A stretch of DNA of 49,048 bases from an uncultured Pelagibacteraceae bacterium (lineage in GTDB: Bacteria > Pseudomonadota > Alphaproteobacteria > Pelagibacterales > Pelagibacteraceae). This document shows positions 8,761 through 17,344 of this stretch, one piece after another (position 1 is the stretch's first letter; each line of letters opens with the position of its first letter). The translations under genes were made by a program, and so were the position numbers. Where the stretch lies: assembly GCA_902552035.1 (NCBI GenBank), contig CACDFC010000009.1, positions 1-49,048 of the forward strand. The letters are read 5' to 3'. The notes under the pieces are model-generated. The model was not told the origin of the DNA. It ran no database searches and saw nothing but the letters and a program-made list of their open reading frames with translations.

Positions 8761-9533
8761 TCTTTCGAGTAAATGAAAAGGACGTGTTTGTCTCTACTGC
8801 AGGCTTACAAATAGATATTCAAAAGCCTACTATATTATTAATGCACGGTAGTGGCCTTAGTCATATTGTTTGGTCATTACACGAGCAATTTTATTCATCT
8901 CAAGGTTTTAATGTTTTAGCAGTTGACCTTCCTGGACATGGTGATTCTGAAGGTCCTTCGTTATCCTCGATACAAGAAATATCTGATTGGGTAAAAGATC
9001 TTGCTAATGAATTAAATTTAAAAAAAATAAATTTTATAGGTCACTCCCAAGGTTGTCTGGTTGGCATAGATTTTGCATCTAGATATCCAGAATTAATTGA
9101 AAGACTAGTACTTGTTGCAGGATCATATAAATTGCCAGTAAATCAGGATCTTTTAGACTTAGCGGAAGCTGGAGATGAAAAGGCATTGTTACTTATGATG
9201 AAATGGGGATATGAAGGCTCAAAAGCCTTTATAGGAGGAAACCCAGTAAAAAAAATTATAAACTCAACAAGAGAAATTCGTGAAATTTTGTATGTGGACT
9301 TAAGAGCGTGCAACAACTATAAGTCCGGAAAAGATTCTTTAGAAAAAATAAATTGTTCGACCTTATGTATTTTTGGAGATCTTGATAAAATGGTACCACT
9401 TGAAGTAGGAAATAAAATGGCGGAAAAAATTAAAAATTCAAAAGTTAAAGTTATTACCAACTGTGGACATATGATAATTTTTGAAAGAGCTTTTGAAATG
9501 AGAAAATCAGTAATAGAATTTTTAAAAAAATGA
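8757..9533 (+). CDS. Alpha/beta hydrolase of the dmd operon, probable CTG start
   Basis: This is an alpha/beta-hydrolase-fold protein. The oxyanion segment [10 protein letters not shown], nucleophile elbow GHSQG (Ser), acid region GDLDKMVP (Asp) and GHMIIFE (His) form a complete triad. The frame stays open upstream of GTG 8784 and encodes [15 protein letters not shown], which looks like the usual first beta strand of the family. CTG 8757 overlaps the dmdB stop as CTGA, where ATGA would be the ordinary coupled start, with AAGGAG in place. If GTG 8784 were used, nine residues would be lost. The substrate is unknown. Being between dmdB and dmdA, it may act on a thioester or methylthio intermediate, but that is inference. 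Confidence 0.85.
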   Translation: MIFRVNEKDVFVSTAGLQIDIQKPTILLMHGSGLSHIVWSLHEQFYSSQGFNVLAVDLPGHGDSEGPSLSSIQEISDWVKDLANELNLKKINFIGHSQGCLVGIDFASRYPELIERLVLVAGSYKLPVNQDLLDLAEAGDEKALLLMMKWGYEGSKAFIGGNPVKKIINSTREIREILYVDLRACNNYKSGKDSLEKINCSTLCIFGDLDKMVPLEVGNKMAEKIKNSKVKVITNCGHMIIFERAFEMRKSVIEFLKK

Positions 9534-10642
9534 AAGAATATTTTATATCAAAGTCTAGAAGACTAAGAAGTACTTCGTATACTTCAAGAATAGAAGAACA
9601 GGGAGTTACAGCTTATACAATTTATAATCATATGCTTCTGCCAACAAGATTTGGTGGACCTCTAGAGGAATTATATCATCATTTAAAAGAACATGTTCAA
9701 GTTTGGGACGCAGCTGGTCAAAGACAAGTAGAGGTTAATGGTAAAGACTCTTACAAGTTAGTACAGTTAATGACATGTCGAGATCTTTCGAAAGCAAAAG
9801 TTGGAAGATGCTATTATGCCCCAATTATTGATGATAAGGCCAAGTTGATAAATGATCCTGTAATTTTAAAATTATCAGACCAAAGGTGGTGGATATCATT
9901 ATCAGACTCAGACGTAGAATTATTTGCTAAAGGGCTTGCGATAGGAAATAATTTTGATGTAAATATTTTTGAAGCTAAAATAGATATATTCTCAGTTCAA
10001 GGTCCAAAATCTTTCGACTTAATGGCAAAAGTTTTAGGCCCAAAAATTAGAGAATTAAAATTTTTTGGTTTTGATTATTATGAGTTTGGTGGATCAAAAC
10101 ATTTAATAGCAAGATCTGGATGGTCAAAGCAAGGTGGATACGAAGTTTACATGGAACATACCGAAGCAGGACTAGCACTTTATGACAAGTTGTTTGAAGC
10201 TGGTGTTGAGTTTAATGTAAAACCTGGTGCTCCAAATTTAATAGAGAGACTAGAAAGTTCATTGTTATCTTACGGGAATGATATGGATATAGGTGATAAT
10301 CCGTTAGAATGTGGATTTGACAAATATGTTAATTTAGAAAGTGAAGTTAATTTTTTAGGAAAAGAAGTGCTTAAAAAAGTAAAGTCAGAGGGCGTTAAGA
10401 AAAAACTTATGGGAGTTAAAATAGACTCTAAGAAAATTAACGTGACAGGCTCAATTAATATGTATGACAAAAATAATAAATTAATTGGGGAATTGAGATC
10501 TGGTTCTTTTAATCCAATGTTTAAGCAAGTAATAGGTATTGCAATGGTAAATAAACCTTATTTTAAAGATACACAGGAATTTCAAATATCTATTGATGGA
10601 AATAATTGCACTGGAAAAGTTTGCGATTTACCTTTCATTTAG
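9530..10642 (+). CDS. dmdA: Dimethylsulfoniopropionate demethylase
   Basis: DmdA transfers a methyl group from DMSP to tetrahydrofolate, giving 3-methylmercaptopropionate and 5-methyl-THF. It belongs to the GcvT fold family, and 370 residues matches SAR11 DmdA. Recognisable segments are [62 protein letters not shown] and [16 protein letters not shown]. Aminomethyltransferase GcvT is the main alternative, but the N-terminal sequence and the dmdB/dmdC neighbours favour DmdA. The start overlaps the hydrolase stop as ATGA. Methyl groups loaded on THF here may serve methionine synthesis or one-carbon oxidation. Confidence 0.95.
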   Translation: MKEYFISKSRRLRSTSYTSRIEEQGVTAYTIYNHMLLPTRFGGPLEELYHHLKEHVQVWDAAGQRQVEVNGKDSYKLVQLMTCRDLSKAKVGRCYYAPIIDDKAKLINDPVILKLSDQRWWISLSDSDVELFAKGLAIGNNFDVNIFEAKIDIFSVQGPKSFDLMAKVLGPKIRELKFFGFDYYEFGGSKHLIARSGWSKQGGYEVYMEHTEAGLALYDKLFEAGVEFNVKPGAPNLIERLESSLLSYGNDMDIGDNPLECGFDKYVNLESEVNFLGKEVLKKVKSEGVKKKLMGVKIDSKKINVTGSINMYDKNNKLIGELRSGSFNPMFKQVIGIAMVNKPYFKDTQEFQISIDGNNCTGKVCDLPFI

Positions 10643-10662
10643 TATAAATCTTAAATAAACTT

Positions 10663-11673
10663 ATGAATATAGCCATAGTAGGAGCAACAGGTAATGTTGG
10701 TAGAAAAATCATAGAAGTTTTGGAAAAAAAAAATTTTCCTACTTCTGAAATTTTTTTAATTGCATCATCTAAAAGCGCAGGAAAAAAAATTAGCTTCAAA
10801 GGCAAAGAATATACTGTTGAAGATCTTGAGACATTCGATTTTTTGAAAGTTAAAATAGCCTTTTTTGCAGCTGGTAGTTCTATAGCAGAAAAATGGGCAA
10901 CAAAAGCTGCAGAAAAAACTATTGTGATTGATAATTCAAAATTTTTTAGAAAAGATAATGATATTCCTTTAATTGTACCTGAGGTGAATTCAAAAGATCT
11001 TATTCATTTTAAAAACAAAAATATTATAGCTAATGCAAATTGTTCAGTTATACCGATTGTAGTAGCATTGAAACCACTTCATGATCTTTATAGTATAAAA
11101 AGAATTGTTATTTCAACTTATCAATCTGTTTCAGGCGCTGGAAAAGCAGCAATGGATGAACTTTTGATACAAACAAAAGATTTCCTAGATAAAAAAAAAT
11201 TGGCACCCATAAACTTTACAAAACAAATAGCATTCAATGCCATACCACATATTGACAGCTTTTTAGCAGATGGATCAACCAAAGAAGAGCAAAAAAATCA
11301 CGATGAAGTAAAAAAAATTTTAGATAAAAAAATTAAAATAACATCAACGTGTGTTAGAATTCCAGTACTAGTATCACATTCTATAAGTACAAATGTGGAA
11401 TTTCACAAAAAATATGATTTAAATGAAATTAAAAAAGTTTTATCTTCTTCACCTGGTTGCAAAGTGGTGGATGAACATAAAGATGGAGGTTATATAACTC
11501 CTGTTGAAGCTGAAAATAAATATGAAACTTTCATTTCAAGAATAAGAGAAGATTTTTCAAATGATAATTCCATTAATCTCTGGATTGTATCTGATAATCT
11601 TTTAAAAGGTGCAGCATTAAATGCAGTTGAGATAGCTGAAAGTTTAATTAAAAATGATTTTTATGGAAAATAA
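10663..11673 (+). CDS. asd: Aspartate-semialdehyde dehydrogenase
   Basis: Asd reduces aspartyl phosphate to aspartate semialdehyde, the branch point to lysine, threonine and methionine. At 336 residues it has the usual length. It begins with the NADP-binding MNIAIVGATGNVGRKIIEVL. The catalytic Cys127 lies in NANCSVIPIV, and the substrate region includes SVSGAGKAAMDEL. It follows dmdA by 20 nt, so it may share that transcript. Its 3' end overlaps the start of sdhC. Its position between the dmd and sdh genes may be only a streamlined arrangement. Confidence 0.97.
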   Translation: MNIAIVGATGNVGRKIIEVLEKKNFPTSEIFLIASSKSAGKKISFKGKEYTVEDLETFDFLKVKIAFFAAGSSIAEKWATKAAEKTIVIDNSKFFRKDNDIPLIVPEVNSKDLIHFKNKNIIANANCSVIPIVVALKPLHDLYSIKRIVISTYQSVSGAGKAAMDELLIQTKDFLDKKKLAPINFTKQIAFNAIPHIDSFLADGSTKEEQKNHDEVKKILDKKIKITSTCVRIPVLVSHSISTNVEFHKKYDLNEIKKVLSSSPGCKVVDEHKDGGYITPVEAENKYETFISRIREDFSNDNSINLWIVSDNLLKGAALNAVEIAESLIKNDFYGK

Positions 11674-12046
11674 AAACCCAATATCTCCTCATATTCAAGT
11701 ATATGAGTGGCATATATCCTCTCTTGTATCTATATCTCATAGAATTACAGGTGTGATAAATATTTTGTTTATAACTTTGATTTGTTTTTGGGTTGGTTCA
11801 CTTTTTTTTGGGGAAACAGAATATGAACTCATTCAAAAAATTCTTTTAAGTTCGTTTGGCAAATTCTTGATTATAAGTATTATTTGGTCTTTTAGTTTTC
11901 AAATCTTAAGTGAAATTAGACATCTATTTTGGGATATGGGTTATGGTTTTGATTTAAAAGTATCTAAAATAACTGGACTTATTGTTATTCTCGGATCTTT
12001 TTTAATAACAATAATGGTATACTTGCTTGGGAAGCATATAATTTAA
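11663..12046 (+). CDS. sdhC: Succinate dehydrogenase cytochrome b556 subunit
   Basis: SdhC is one of the two membrane anchors of complex II, contributing to heme b and quinone binding. The family signature ISPHIQVYEWHISSLVSIS and SHRITG is present at the N-terminus, with the Ser and Arg expected near quinone. EIRHLFWDMGYG contains the expected heme-ligand His. About three transmembrane helices are visible. I chose ATG 11663 (MENKNPISPH), which resembles family N-termini. An in-frame ATG at 11654 would add three residues. Both starts lie inside the end of asd. Confidence 0.95.
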   Translation: MENKNPISPHIQVYEWHISSLVSISHRITGVINILFITLICFWVGSLFFGETEYELIQKILLSSFGKFLIISIIWSFSFQILSEIRHLFWDMGYGFDLKVSKITGLIVILGSFLITIMVYLLGKHII

Positions 12047-12376
12047 ATGATAAATGTAACAAAAAAATGGTTATTTCTAAAAATTAGTTCTGTAATTTTA
12101 ATACCATTAATGCTTTGGTTTATAATTAACCTGGTATCAATTTACGATAAAAATTATCTAGAAGTAGTGTTATTCTTCACTACTCAGCCATCAAAATTTT
12201 TGTTCTCTTTTCTTGTCATTTTTGCATTTTTCTATTCTGCATTAAATATAAGTGAAATATTTGAGGATTATCTACATAATGAGAAAATTAAAAATGTCGC
12301 AAATAAAATACTCTTTTTATCTGCTATAGTTATACCTATATTAACAATAATAATGTTACTATTTTTAAAAGTATGA
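12047..12376 (+). CDS. sdhD: Succinate dehydrogenase membrane anchor SdhD, divergent
   Basis: This is the second membrane anchor of complex II, assigned by position between sdhC and sdhA, its 109-residue length, three hydrophobic segments (about 10-31, 50-67 and 85-107) and the motif [15 protein letters not shown]. In relatives the motif reads HA.LG...VIEDY, where His is an axial heme b ligand. Here the aligned residue is Tyr63 ([15 protein letters not shown]) and the Gly is Asn. The N-terminal QR.TA-type quinone region is also altered, to WLFLKISSV. It starts directly after sdhC and overlaps sdhA by four bases (ATGA). Confidence 0.88.
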   Translation: MINVTKKWLFLKISSVILIPLMLWFIINLVSIYDKNYLEVVLFFTTQPSKFLFSFLVIFAFFYSALNISEIFEDYLHNEKIKNVANKILFLSAIVIPILTIIMLLFLKV

Positions 12377-14148
12377 AATCTTATAATATAATCGATCATG
12401 AATACGATGTCATAGTTCTTGGAGCTGGTGGATCTGGATTAAGAGCAGCTGTAGGCCTAAGTGAGGCTGGGTTGAAAACAGCGTGTATTTCTAAAGTATT
12501 TCCGACCAGAAGTCATACCTCTGCAGCTCAAGGTGGCATTTCAGCTGCACTTGGAAATATGGGGGAGGATGATTGGAGATGGCATATGTATGATACTGTA
12601 AAAGGATCTGACTGGCTTGGAGACCAAGATAGTATTGAATATTTGTGTAAAGAAGCGCCTAAAGCAGTATTAGAATTAGAGCAGTATGGTGTTCCGTTTA
12701 GTAGAACTGAGGATGGAAAAATATATCAAAGACCTTTTGGCGGTATGACTAAAAATTATGGCAATGAAACAGTCCAAAGAACTTGTGCAGCTGCTGATAG
12801 GACAGGTCATGCAATACTTCATACTTTGTACGGACAAGCGTTAAAACATAATACAGAATTTTTTATTGAATATTTTGCTCTTGATTTGTTAATGAAAAAT
12901 GGAGAATGCAAAGGTTTAATAGCTTGGAATCTAAATGACGGAACAATACATAGATTTAGATCTCATATAACAATTATTGCCACTGGTGGTTATGGTAAAG
13001 TTTATTATTCTGCAACCTCAGCACACACATGTACTGGTGATGGAAATGCAATGGTTTTAAGAGCAGGTTTACCTTTACAGGATATGGAATTTGTTCAATT
13101 TCACCCTACAGGAATATATGGTCACGGAACTCTTATATCTGAGGGTGTTCGAGGCGAAGGTGGGTATTTATTAAATTCAAAAGGTGAGAGATTTATGGAG
13201 AGGTACGCTCCTAAGGCAAAAGATTTAGCTTCAAGAGATGTAGTTAGCAGATCAATAGCAATAGAGATAAATGAAGGAAGAGGTGTTGGTAAGGAAAAAG
13301 ATCATGTTCATCTTCATTTAGATCATTTAGATCCAAAAGTAATCGAAGATAGATTGCCTGGTATATCCGAGTCATCAAAATTGTTTGCAGATGTTGATGT
13401 TACAAAAGAACCTATACCTGTGGTACCAACAGTTCATTACAATATGGGAGGAATACCAACTAATTACAAAGCTGAAGTTTTAAGTGCTAGTGGATCAAAT
13501 CAAACTGTCCCAGGATTAATGGCTATAGGCGAAGCCGCTTGTGTTTCAGTGCATGGTGCTAATAGGCTTGGGTCAAATTCATTGATAGACCTTGTTGTCT
13601 TTGGAAGGGCAGCCGCTAAAAGAGCATCTGAACTGGTAAAGCCAGGAACTCCTCATGAAGTTATATCTCAGTCAGAAACCGACAAGTGCCTAAAAAGATT
13701 TGATAAATTGAGAAACTCTTCAGGAAAAAACACAACAGCTGAATTAAGAATTTCAATGCAAAAAACTATGCAATCAAAATGTGCTGTATTTAGAACTGAA
13801 AAAACATTGAGTGAGGGAGTAAATGAAATACGAAAACCTTTCGAAGGTATGGATGAAATTTCAGTAAAAGATAAATCTCTAATATTTAATACTGATCTTG
13901 TAGAAACTTTGGAGTTTGATAATTTGATTAGACAGGCAATTACTACAATGGACTCTGCATATTATAGAAAAGAAAGTAGAGGAGCTCATGCAAGAGAAGA
14001 TTATCCAAAAAGAGATGATGAAAAATTTATGCAACATACTTTATCTTGGTGTGATGGAACAAAAACTCAAATAAAATATAGACCAGTTACAAGATCCACA
14101 TTAACAAATGATGTGCAATATTTTCCACCTCAAGAACGAGTTTATTAA
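12373..14148 (+). CDS. sdhA: Succinate dehydrogenase flavoprotein subunit
   Basis: SdhA oxidises succinate to fumarate with covalently bound FAD and passes electrons to SdhB. At 591 residues it has the normal length. The N-terminal dinucleotide fold [17 protein letters not shown] is followed by His48 in [12 protein letters not shown], the expected covalent FAD attachment site. [20 protein letters not shown] and the substrate region [10 protein letters not shown] are intact, as is the C-terminal [15 protein letters not shown]. It overlaps sdhD by four bases and sdhB by one. Confidence 0.98.
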   Translation: MKSYNIIDHEYDVIVLGAGGSGLRAAVGLSEAGLKTACISKVFPTRSHTSAAQGGISAALGNMGEDDWRWHMYDTVKGSDWLGDQDSIEYLCKEAPKAVLELEQYGVPFSRTEDGKIYQRPFGGMTKNYGNETVQRTCAAADRTGHAILHTLYGQALKHNTEFFIEYFALDLLMKNGECKGLIAWNLNDGTIHRFRSHITIIATGGYGKVYYSATSAHTCTGDGNAMVLRAGLPLQDMEFVQFHPTGIYGHGTLISEGVRGEGGYLLNSKGERFMERYAPKAKDLASRDVVSRSIAIEINEGRGVGKEKDHVHLHLDHLDPKVIEDRLPGISESSKLFADVDVTKEPIPVVPTVHYNMGGIPTNYKAEVLSASGSNQTVPGLMAIGEAACVSVHGANRLGSNSLIDLVVFGRAAAKRASELVKPGTPHEVISQSETDKCLKRFDKLRNSSGKNTTAELRISMQKTMQSKCAVFRTEKTLSEGVNEIRKPFEGMDEISVKDKSLIFNTDLVETLEFDNLIRQAITTMDSAYYRKESRGAHAREDYPKRDDEKFMQHTLSWCDGTKTQIKYRPVTRSTLTNDVQYFPPQERVY

Positions 14149-14921
14149 TGGTACAAATTAGTTTACCAAAAAACTCAAAAGTTCAAAAAGGAAAATACTA
14201 TAAAGATAAAACTGGATCAAAAAATATTAGAAAAGTAAATGTTTATAGGTGGGATCCGTCATCAGGAGAAAATCCAAGAATTGATACCTATGAAGTTGAT
14301 ATGGACAACTGTCCCTCGAAAGTTCTTGACGTTTTAAATAAAATTAAAAATGAAATTGATCCATCTCTAGCTTATAGAAGATCATGTGCTCATGGTGTTT
14401 GTGGTTCATGCGCTATGAATATGGATGGCAAAAATGGTTTAGCTTGTACAAAAGCACATTCTGAGATTAAAGGAGAAATTAATATTTATCCATTACCACA
14501 TTTAAAGGTTTTAAAAGATTTGATAGGCGATCTAAATACATTATATAAACAATATGCGTCTGTAGAACCTTGGCTTAAAACTTCAAAAAAAAATGATAAT
14601 GTTGAAAATATTCAATCAATTAATGATAGATCAAAACTTGACGGATTATATGAGTGCATAATGTGTGCATGTTGCTCAACTTCATGTCCAAGTTATTGGT
14701 GGAATGGTGACAAATACCTCGGTCCTGCAGTTTTATTACAAGCTTACAGATGGATAATGGATAGTAGAGATGAAGATAGAAAAGAAAGACTCAAAAAAGT
14801 TGCAGATGAACTAAAATTATATAGATGTCATACTATTATGAATTGTACTAATTCCTGCCCTAAAGGACTAAATCCAGCAAAGGCTATAGCAGAAATTAAA
14901 AAAATGCTTGTAACAGTTTAA
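14148..14921 (+). CDS. sdhB: Succinate dehydrogenase iron-sulfur subunit
   Basis: SdhB carries electrons from the flavin to quinone through three clusters. All ligands are visible: Cys80, 85, 88 and 100 for 2Fe-2S ([14 protein letters not shown]), Cys170, 173, 176 and 237 for 4Fe-4S, and Cys180, 227 and 233 for 3Fe-4S ([27 protein letters not shown]). At 257 residues it is a normal member. Its TAA is embedded in TTAA at 14918-14921, which also holds the stop of the convergent iclR-type gene. The order sdhCDAB is standard. Confidence 0.98.
   Translation: MVQISLPKNSKVQKGKYYKDKTGSKNIRKVNVYRWDPSSGENPRIDTYEVDMDNCPSKVLDVLNKIKNEIDPSLAYRRSCAHGVCGSCAMNMDGKNGLACTKAHSEIKGEINIYPLPHLKVLKDLIGDLNTLYKQYASVEPWLKTSKKNDNVENIQSINDRSKLDGLYECIMCACCSTSCPSYWWNGDKYLGPAVLLQAYRWIMDSRDEDRKERLKKVADELKLYRCHTIMNCTNSCPKGLNPAKAIAEIKKMLVTV
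14918..14921. other. TTAA shared by two convergent stop codons (sdhB and regulator)
   Basis: The self-complementary TTAA supplies the TAA stop for sdhB on the plus strand and for the IclR-type gene on the minus strand. There is no intergenic base and so no room for a bidirectional terminator. The same arrangement recurs at 37693-37696 and 48859-48862. Confidence 0.9.
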
Positions 14922-15676
14922 TTTTTATTTTTAAAAAAAAGAATTTTTTTAAGATTTTCAGCTGCATTGAGCATTAGTGGTAAGATTTTTTTTAAATCTT
15001 CAATATTTTTTCTACTTTTTGCAGTATGAGTTGATAAACAAAAATAAAGAGAATTATTATTTGTTATAGGCACAGATAAACCAACCATGCCATTGAACCA
15101 CTCTTCATTATCAAATGCATATCCCTGTTTTTTTATTTTATTTAATTCTTTTTTGAATTGAGAGACATCTATAATTGTATTTTTTGCTGATTTAGGAGTT
15201 TTTATATTTTTAAATATTTGGATAGCATTACTGTTTTCAAGAAATGACAAATAAAGTTTTCCAGATGCTGAGGCGTGCAAAGGTAAATGATCTCCCGCAT
15301 CCAAATTAAGTTGCATAGGCCAATGAAATTGAATTCTATCAAAATAAACTAATTTTGTTCCAATTGGCATTGATAAGCTAACGGTTTCTTGTATATCCTC
15401 AGTTAATTTTCTCAAAAATGATCTTCTCAACGTAAATTTTGGCTCATAAGGCAAACTTTTTAAAATAATTTCTCTTATTTTTGGACCAGGTATAAATGTT
15501 TTGTTAACGTTTTGGATTAAAAACCTTTCCTCACATAAAATTTCAAGTTGACGGTAAACAGTTGCTAAAGGAATTTTTAGTTTTTGTGAAATTTTTTTAG
15601 CAGTAAGGTTGTCTGGATCTGTTAAGATCTCTTCCATTATATTAAGTATTCTCCTAGGAGATGTTCGAGATTTCAT
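14918..15676 (-). CDS. IclR-family transcriptional regulator
   Basis: This is a 252-residue regulator with an N-terminal winged helix ([20 protein letters not shown], then [19 protein letters not shown]) and a C-terminal IclR effector domain ([17 protein letters not shown], then [17 protein letters not shown]). It starts 14 nt after the stop of mmsA and is probably cotranscribed with it. It is the likely local regulator of mmsA and of the divergent alcohol dehydrogenase-TRAP genes; a palindrome between the two transcription units (17254-17274) is a candidate operator. IclR proteins often sense small organic acids. The effector here is unknown. Confidence 0.92.
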   Translation of the reverse strand: MKSRTSPRRILNIMEEILTDPDNLTAKKISQKLKIPLATVYRQLEILCEERFLIQNVNKTFIPGPKIREIILKSLPYEPKFTLRRSFLRKLTEDIQETVSLSMPIGTKLVYFDRIQFHWPMQLNLDAGDHLPLHASASGKLYLSFLENSNAIQIFKNIKTPKSAKNTIIDVSQFKKELNKIKKQGYAFDNEEWFNGMVGLSVPITNNNSLYFCLSTHTAKSRKNIEDLKKILPLMLNAAENLKKILFFKNKN

Positions 15677-15690
15677 AAAATATTTTAAAA

Positions 15691-17184
15691 TTAAGATAGA
15701 ACTGGAATAGTAAATTCTGGGCCAGCATTATCTTCATTCCAGGTAATAGTAGCAGTTTTAAGTTTTGTATAAAATCTTACCCCATCTGGACCATGAATCG
15801 AGTGATCTCCAAAAAGTGAACGCTTCCAACCCCCAAAACTATGATAAGCGACAGGTACAGGAATTGGAACATTAACTCCTATCATTCCAATTTTAGCATT
15901 TTCAGTGAAATGTTTTGCTATATTACCACTTTTAGTAAACACTGCTGCTCCATTTCCAAGCTCATGATCATTAACCAATTTTAAAGCATCTTCATATTTT
16001 TTAGTTGTCATCATACTTAAAACTGGTCCAAATATTTCCTCTTTATATATTTTCATTTCAGGCTTAACCTCATCAAATATAGTTGGTCCAACAAAATAAC
16101 CGTCTTCATAGCCTTGTTTCTTAAAATTTCTTCCATCAGCTAATAATTTAGCTCCCTCTTTCTCCCCACTATCTATATATCCTAGAACTTTTTTATAATG
16201 TGCTTCGCTACTTAGAGGTCCAAAATCTGTTTTTTCGTCAGTATAAGGTCCAACGTTTAATTTAGATGTTTTTTCTAGTAGAGATTTTTTAATTTTATTA
16301 TTTGTTTCTTTGCCAACACATACTGCAACAGATATTGCCATACATCTTTCACCAGCAGATCCAAAAGCTGAGCCAATAATCGCATCTGTTGTTTTTTCAA
16401 CGTCTGCATCTGGCATTATAACCATGTGATTTTTTGCTCCTCCAAGTGCTTGAATTCTTTTATTGTTTTTTGTTCCTGTATGATAAACATATTCTGCGAT
16501 TGGTGTTGAGCCTACAAAACTAATGGCTTGCACATCTTTATCCTCTAGTAAAGCATCTACAGACTCTTTGTCTCCATTTACACAATTTAATACTCCAGGA
16601 GGAAAACCAGCTTCTATTGCTAGTTCTGCTAATTTTAATGGACAACTTGGATCTTTTTCAGAAGGTTTAAGAACAAAAGTATTTCCACAAGCAATAGCTA
16701 CTGGAAACATCCACATAGGTACCATTGCTGGGAAATTAAATGGGGTTATTCCAGCACAAACCCCTAGCGGTTGACGAAGCGTGTGTGAGTCAACATTAGT
16801 TCCTACGTTTGACGAATGTTCACCTTTTAGGGAAGATGTAATACCAGTTACATATTCAACAACTTCAATACCTCTTTGAATAGATCCTTTTGCATCTGGT
16901 ATTGTTTTTCCATGTTGCTTCGAAACAAGTTCAGCTAGTTCATTCATATTTTGAACTAATAAATCTTTATATTTTGAAAAAATTCTTGCTCTAGTTATTG
17001 GCGTTGTTTTTGACCATTTATCAAATGCTTGCAATGAGTTTTCCACTGCCATTTTTACTATATCTTTACTAGCCAATTCAACATCGGCTATTTGTTCTCC
17101 AGTTGCTGGGTTAAATACTTTGCCTTTTCTAGAATTTTTATCTGAATATAATTTACCGTCAATAAAGTGACTAATGAGTTCCAT
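15691..17184 (-). CDS. mmsA: CoA-acylating (methyl)malonate-semialdehyde dehydrogenase
   Basis: This enzyme class oxidises methylmalonate semialdehyde or malonate semialdehyde to propionyl-CoA or acetyl-CoA, with loss of CO2. The 497 residues show the aldehyde dehydrogenase fold: PFNFPAMVPMWMFPVAIACG, FVGSTPIAEYV, and catalytic Cys281 in GSAGERCMAISVAV. The missing general-base Glu of hydrolytic ALDHs fits the MmsA subgroup (GGAKNHMVIMPDAD in that region). The C-terminal FGDHSIHGPDGVRFYTKLK is also MmsA-like. It is divergent from an iron-type alcohol dehydrogenase. By analogy with DddC of DMSP clusters, malonate semialdehyde is a possible substrate; valine or inositol breakdown are alternatives. 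Confidence 0.92.
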   Translation of the reverse strand: MELISHFIDGKLYSDKNSRKGKVFNPATGEQIADVELASKDIVKMAVENSLQAFDKWSKTTPITRARIFSKYKDLLVQNMNELAELVSKQHGKTIPDAKGSIQRGIEVVEYVTGITSSLKGEHSSNVGTNVDSHTLRQPLGVCAGITPFNFPAMVPMWMFPVAIACGNTFVLKPSEKDPSCPLKLAELAIEAGFPPGVLNCVNGDKESVDALLEDKDVQAISFVGSTPIAEYVYHTGTKNNKRIQALGGAKNHMVIMPDADVEKTTDAIIGSAFGSAGERCMAISVAVCVGKETNNKIKKSLLEKTSKLNVGPYTDEKTDFGPLSSEAHYKKVLGYIDSGEKEGAKLLADGRNFKKQGYEDGYFVGPTIFDEVKPEMKIYKEEIFGPVLSMMTTKKYEDALKLVNDHELGNGAAVFTKSGNIAKHFTENAKIGMIGVNVPIPVPVAYHSFGGWKRSLFGDHSIHGPDGVRFYTKLKTATITWNEDNAGPEFTIPVLS

Positions 17185-17204
17185 TTTTTATAATTTTTAT
17201 TAAA

Positions 17205-17231
17205 GTTATATCAATTAATTTCCATTTTCAA
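17205..17231 (-). promoter_or_regulatory. Possible mmsA promoter
   Basis: On the minus strand TTGAAA (17231-17226) is followed after 15 bp by TATAAC (17210-17205), about 20 nt before the mmsA ATG. The spacer is short, so this is a weak call made by eye. Confidence 0.25.
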
Positions 17232-17253
17232 CATATTGCTTAAATGAGAAAAA

Positions 17254-17274
17254 TATTATCACCTAAGGATAATA
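17254..17274. promoter_or_regulatory. 21-bp inverted repeat, candidate IclR-type operator
   Basis: TATTATC (17254-17260) and GATAATA (17268-17274) are perfect inverted arms around the 7-nt centre ACCTAAG. The site lies in the 145-bp divergent gap between mmsA and the alcohol dehydrogenase gene, just upstream of a TATAAT at 17298-17303. It is well placed to control both directions. Assignment to the adjacent regulator is inference. Confidence 0.5.
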
Positions 17275-17297
17275 CGCTATTGACTCTAATTTTTACA

Positions 17298-17303
17298 TAT
17301 AAT
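17298..17303 (+). promoter_or_regulatory. Possible -10 element of the Fe-ADH/TRAP unit
   Basis: A perfect TATAAT lies 41 nt before the TTG start at 17345. No good -35 hexamer is at 16-18 bp; TTGACT at 17280-17285 is only 12 bp away. The weak -35 would fit an activated promoter, with the palindrome at 17254-17274 immediately upstream. Confidence 0.3.
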
Positions 17304-17333
17304 TAAATTATAACTTAAAGATTAACTTATTGC

Positions 17334-17339
17334 GGAGGT
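17334..17339 (+). promoter_or_regulatory. Shine-Dalgarno site fixing the TTG start of the Fe-ADH gene
   Basis: GGAGGT, one of the best matches in the window, is 5 nt before TTG 17345. The upstream in-frame TTG at 17330 would place this site inside the coding sequence, so 17345 is preferred. Confidence 0.65.
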
Positions 17340-17344
17340 ACTCT

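Noticed and set aside
9530-10642. Aminomethyltransferase GcvT as the identity of the dmdA gene
   Set aside because: The fold is shared, but the N-terminal sequence, length and the directly linked dmdB and dmdC favour DMSP demethylase, and no gcvH or gcvP is adjacent.
17280-17303. TTGACT and TATAAT as a paired promoter for the Fe-ADH gene
   Set aside because: Each hexamer is good, but they are only 12 bp apart, too close for a sigma-70-type promoter. Only the -10 is kept as tentative.
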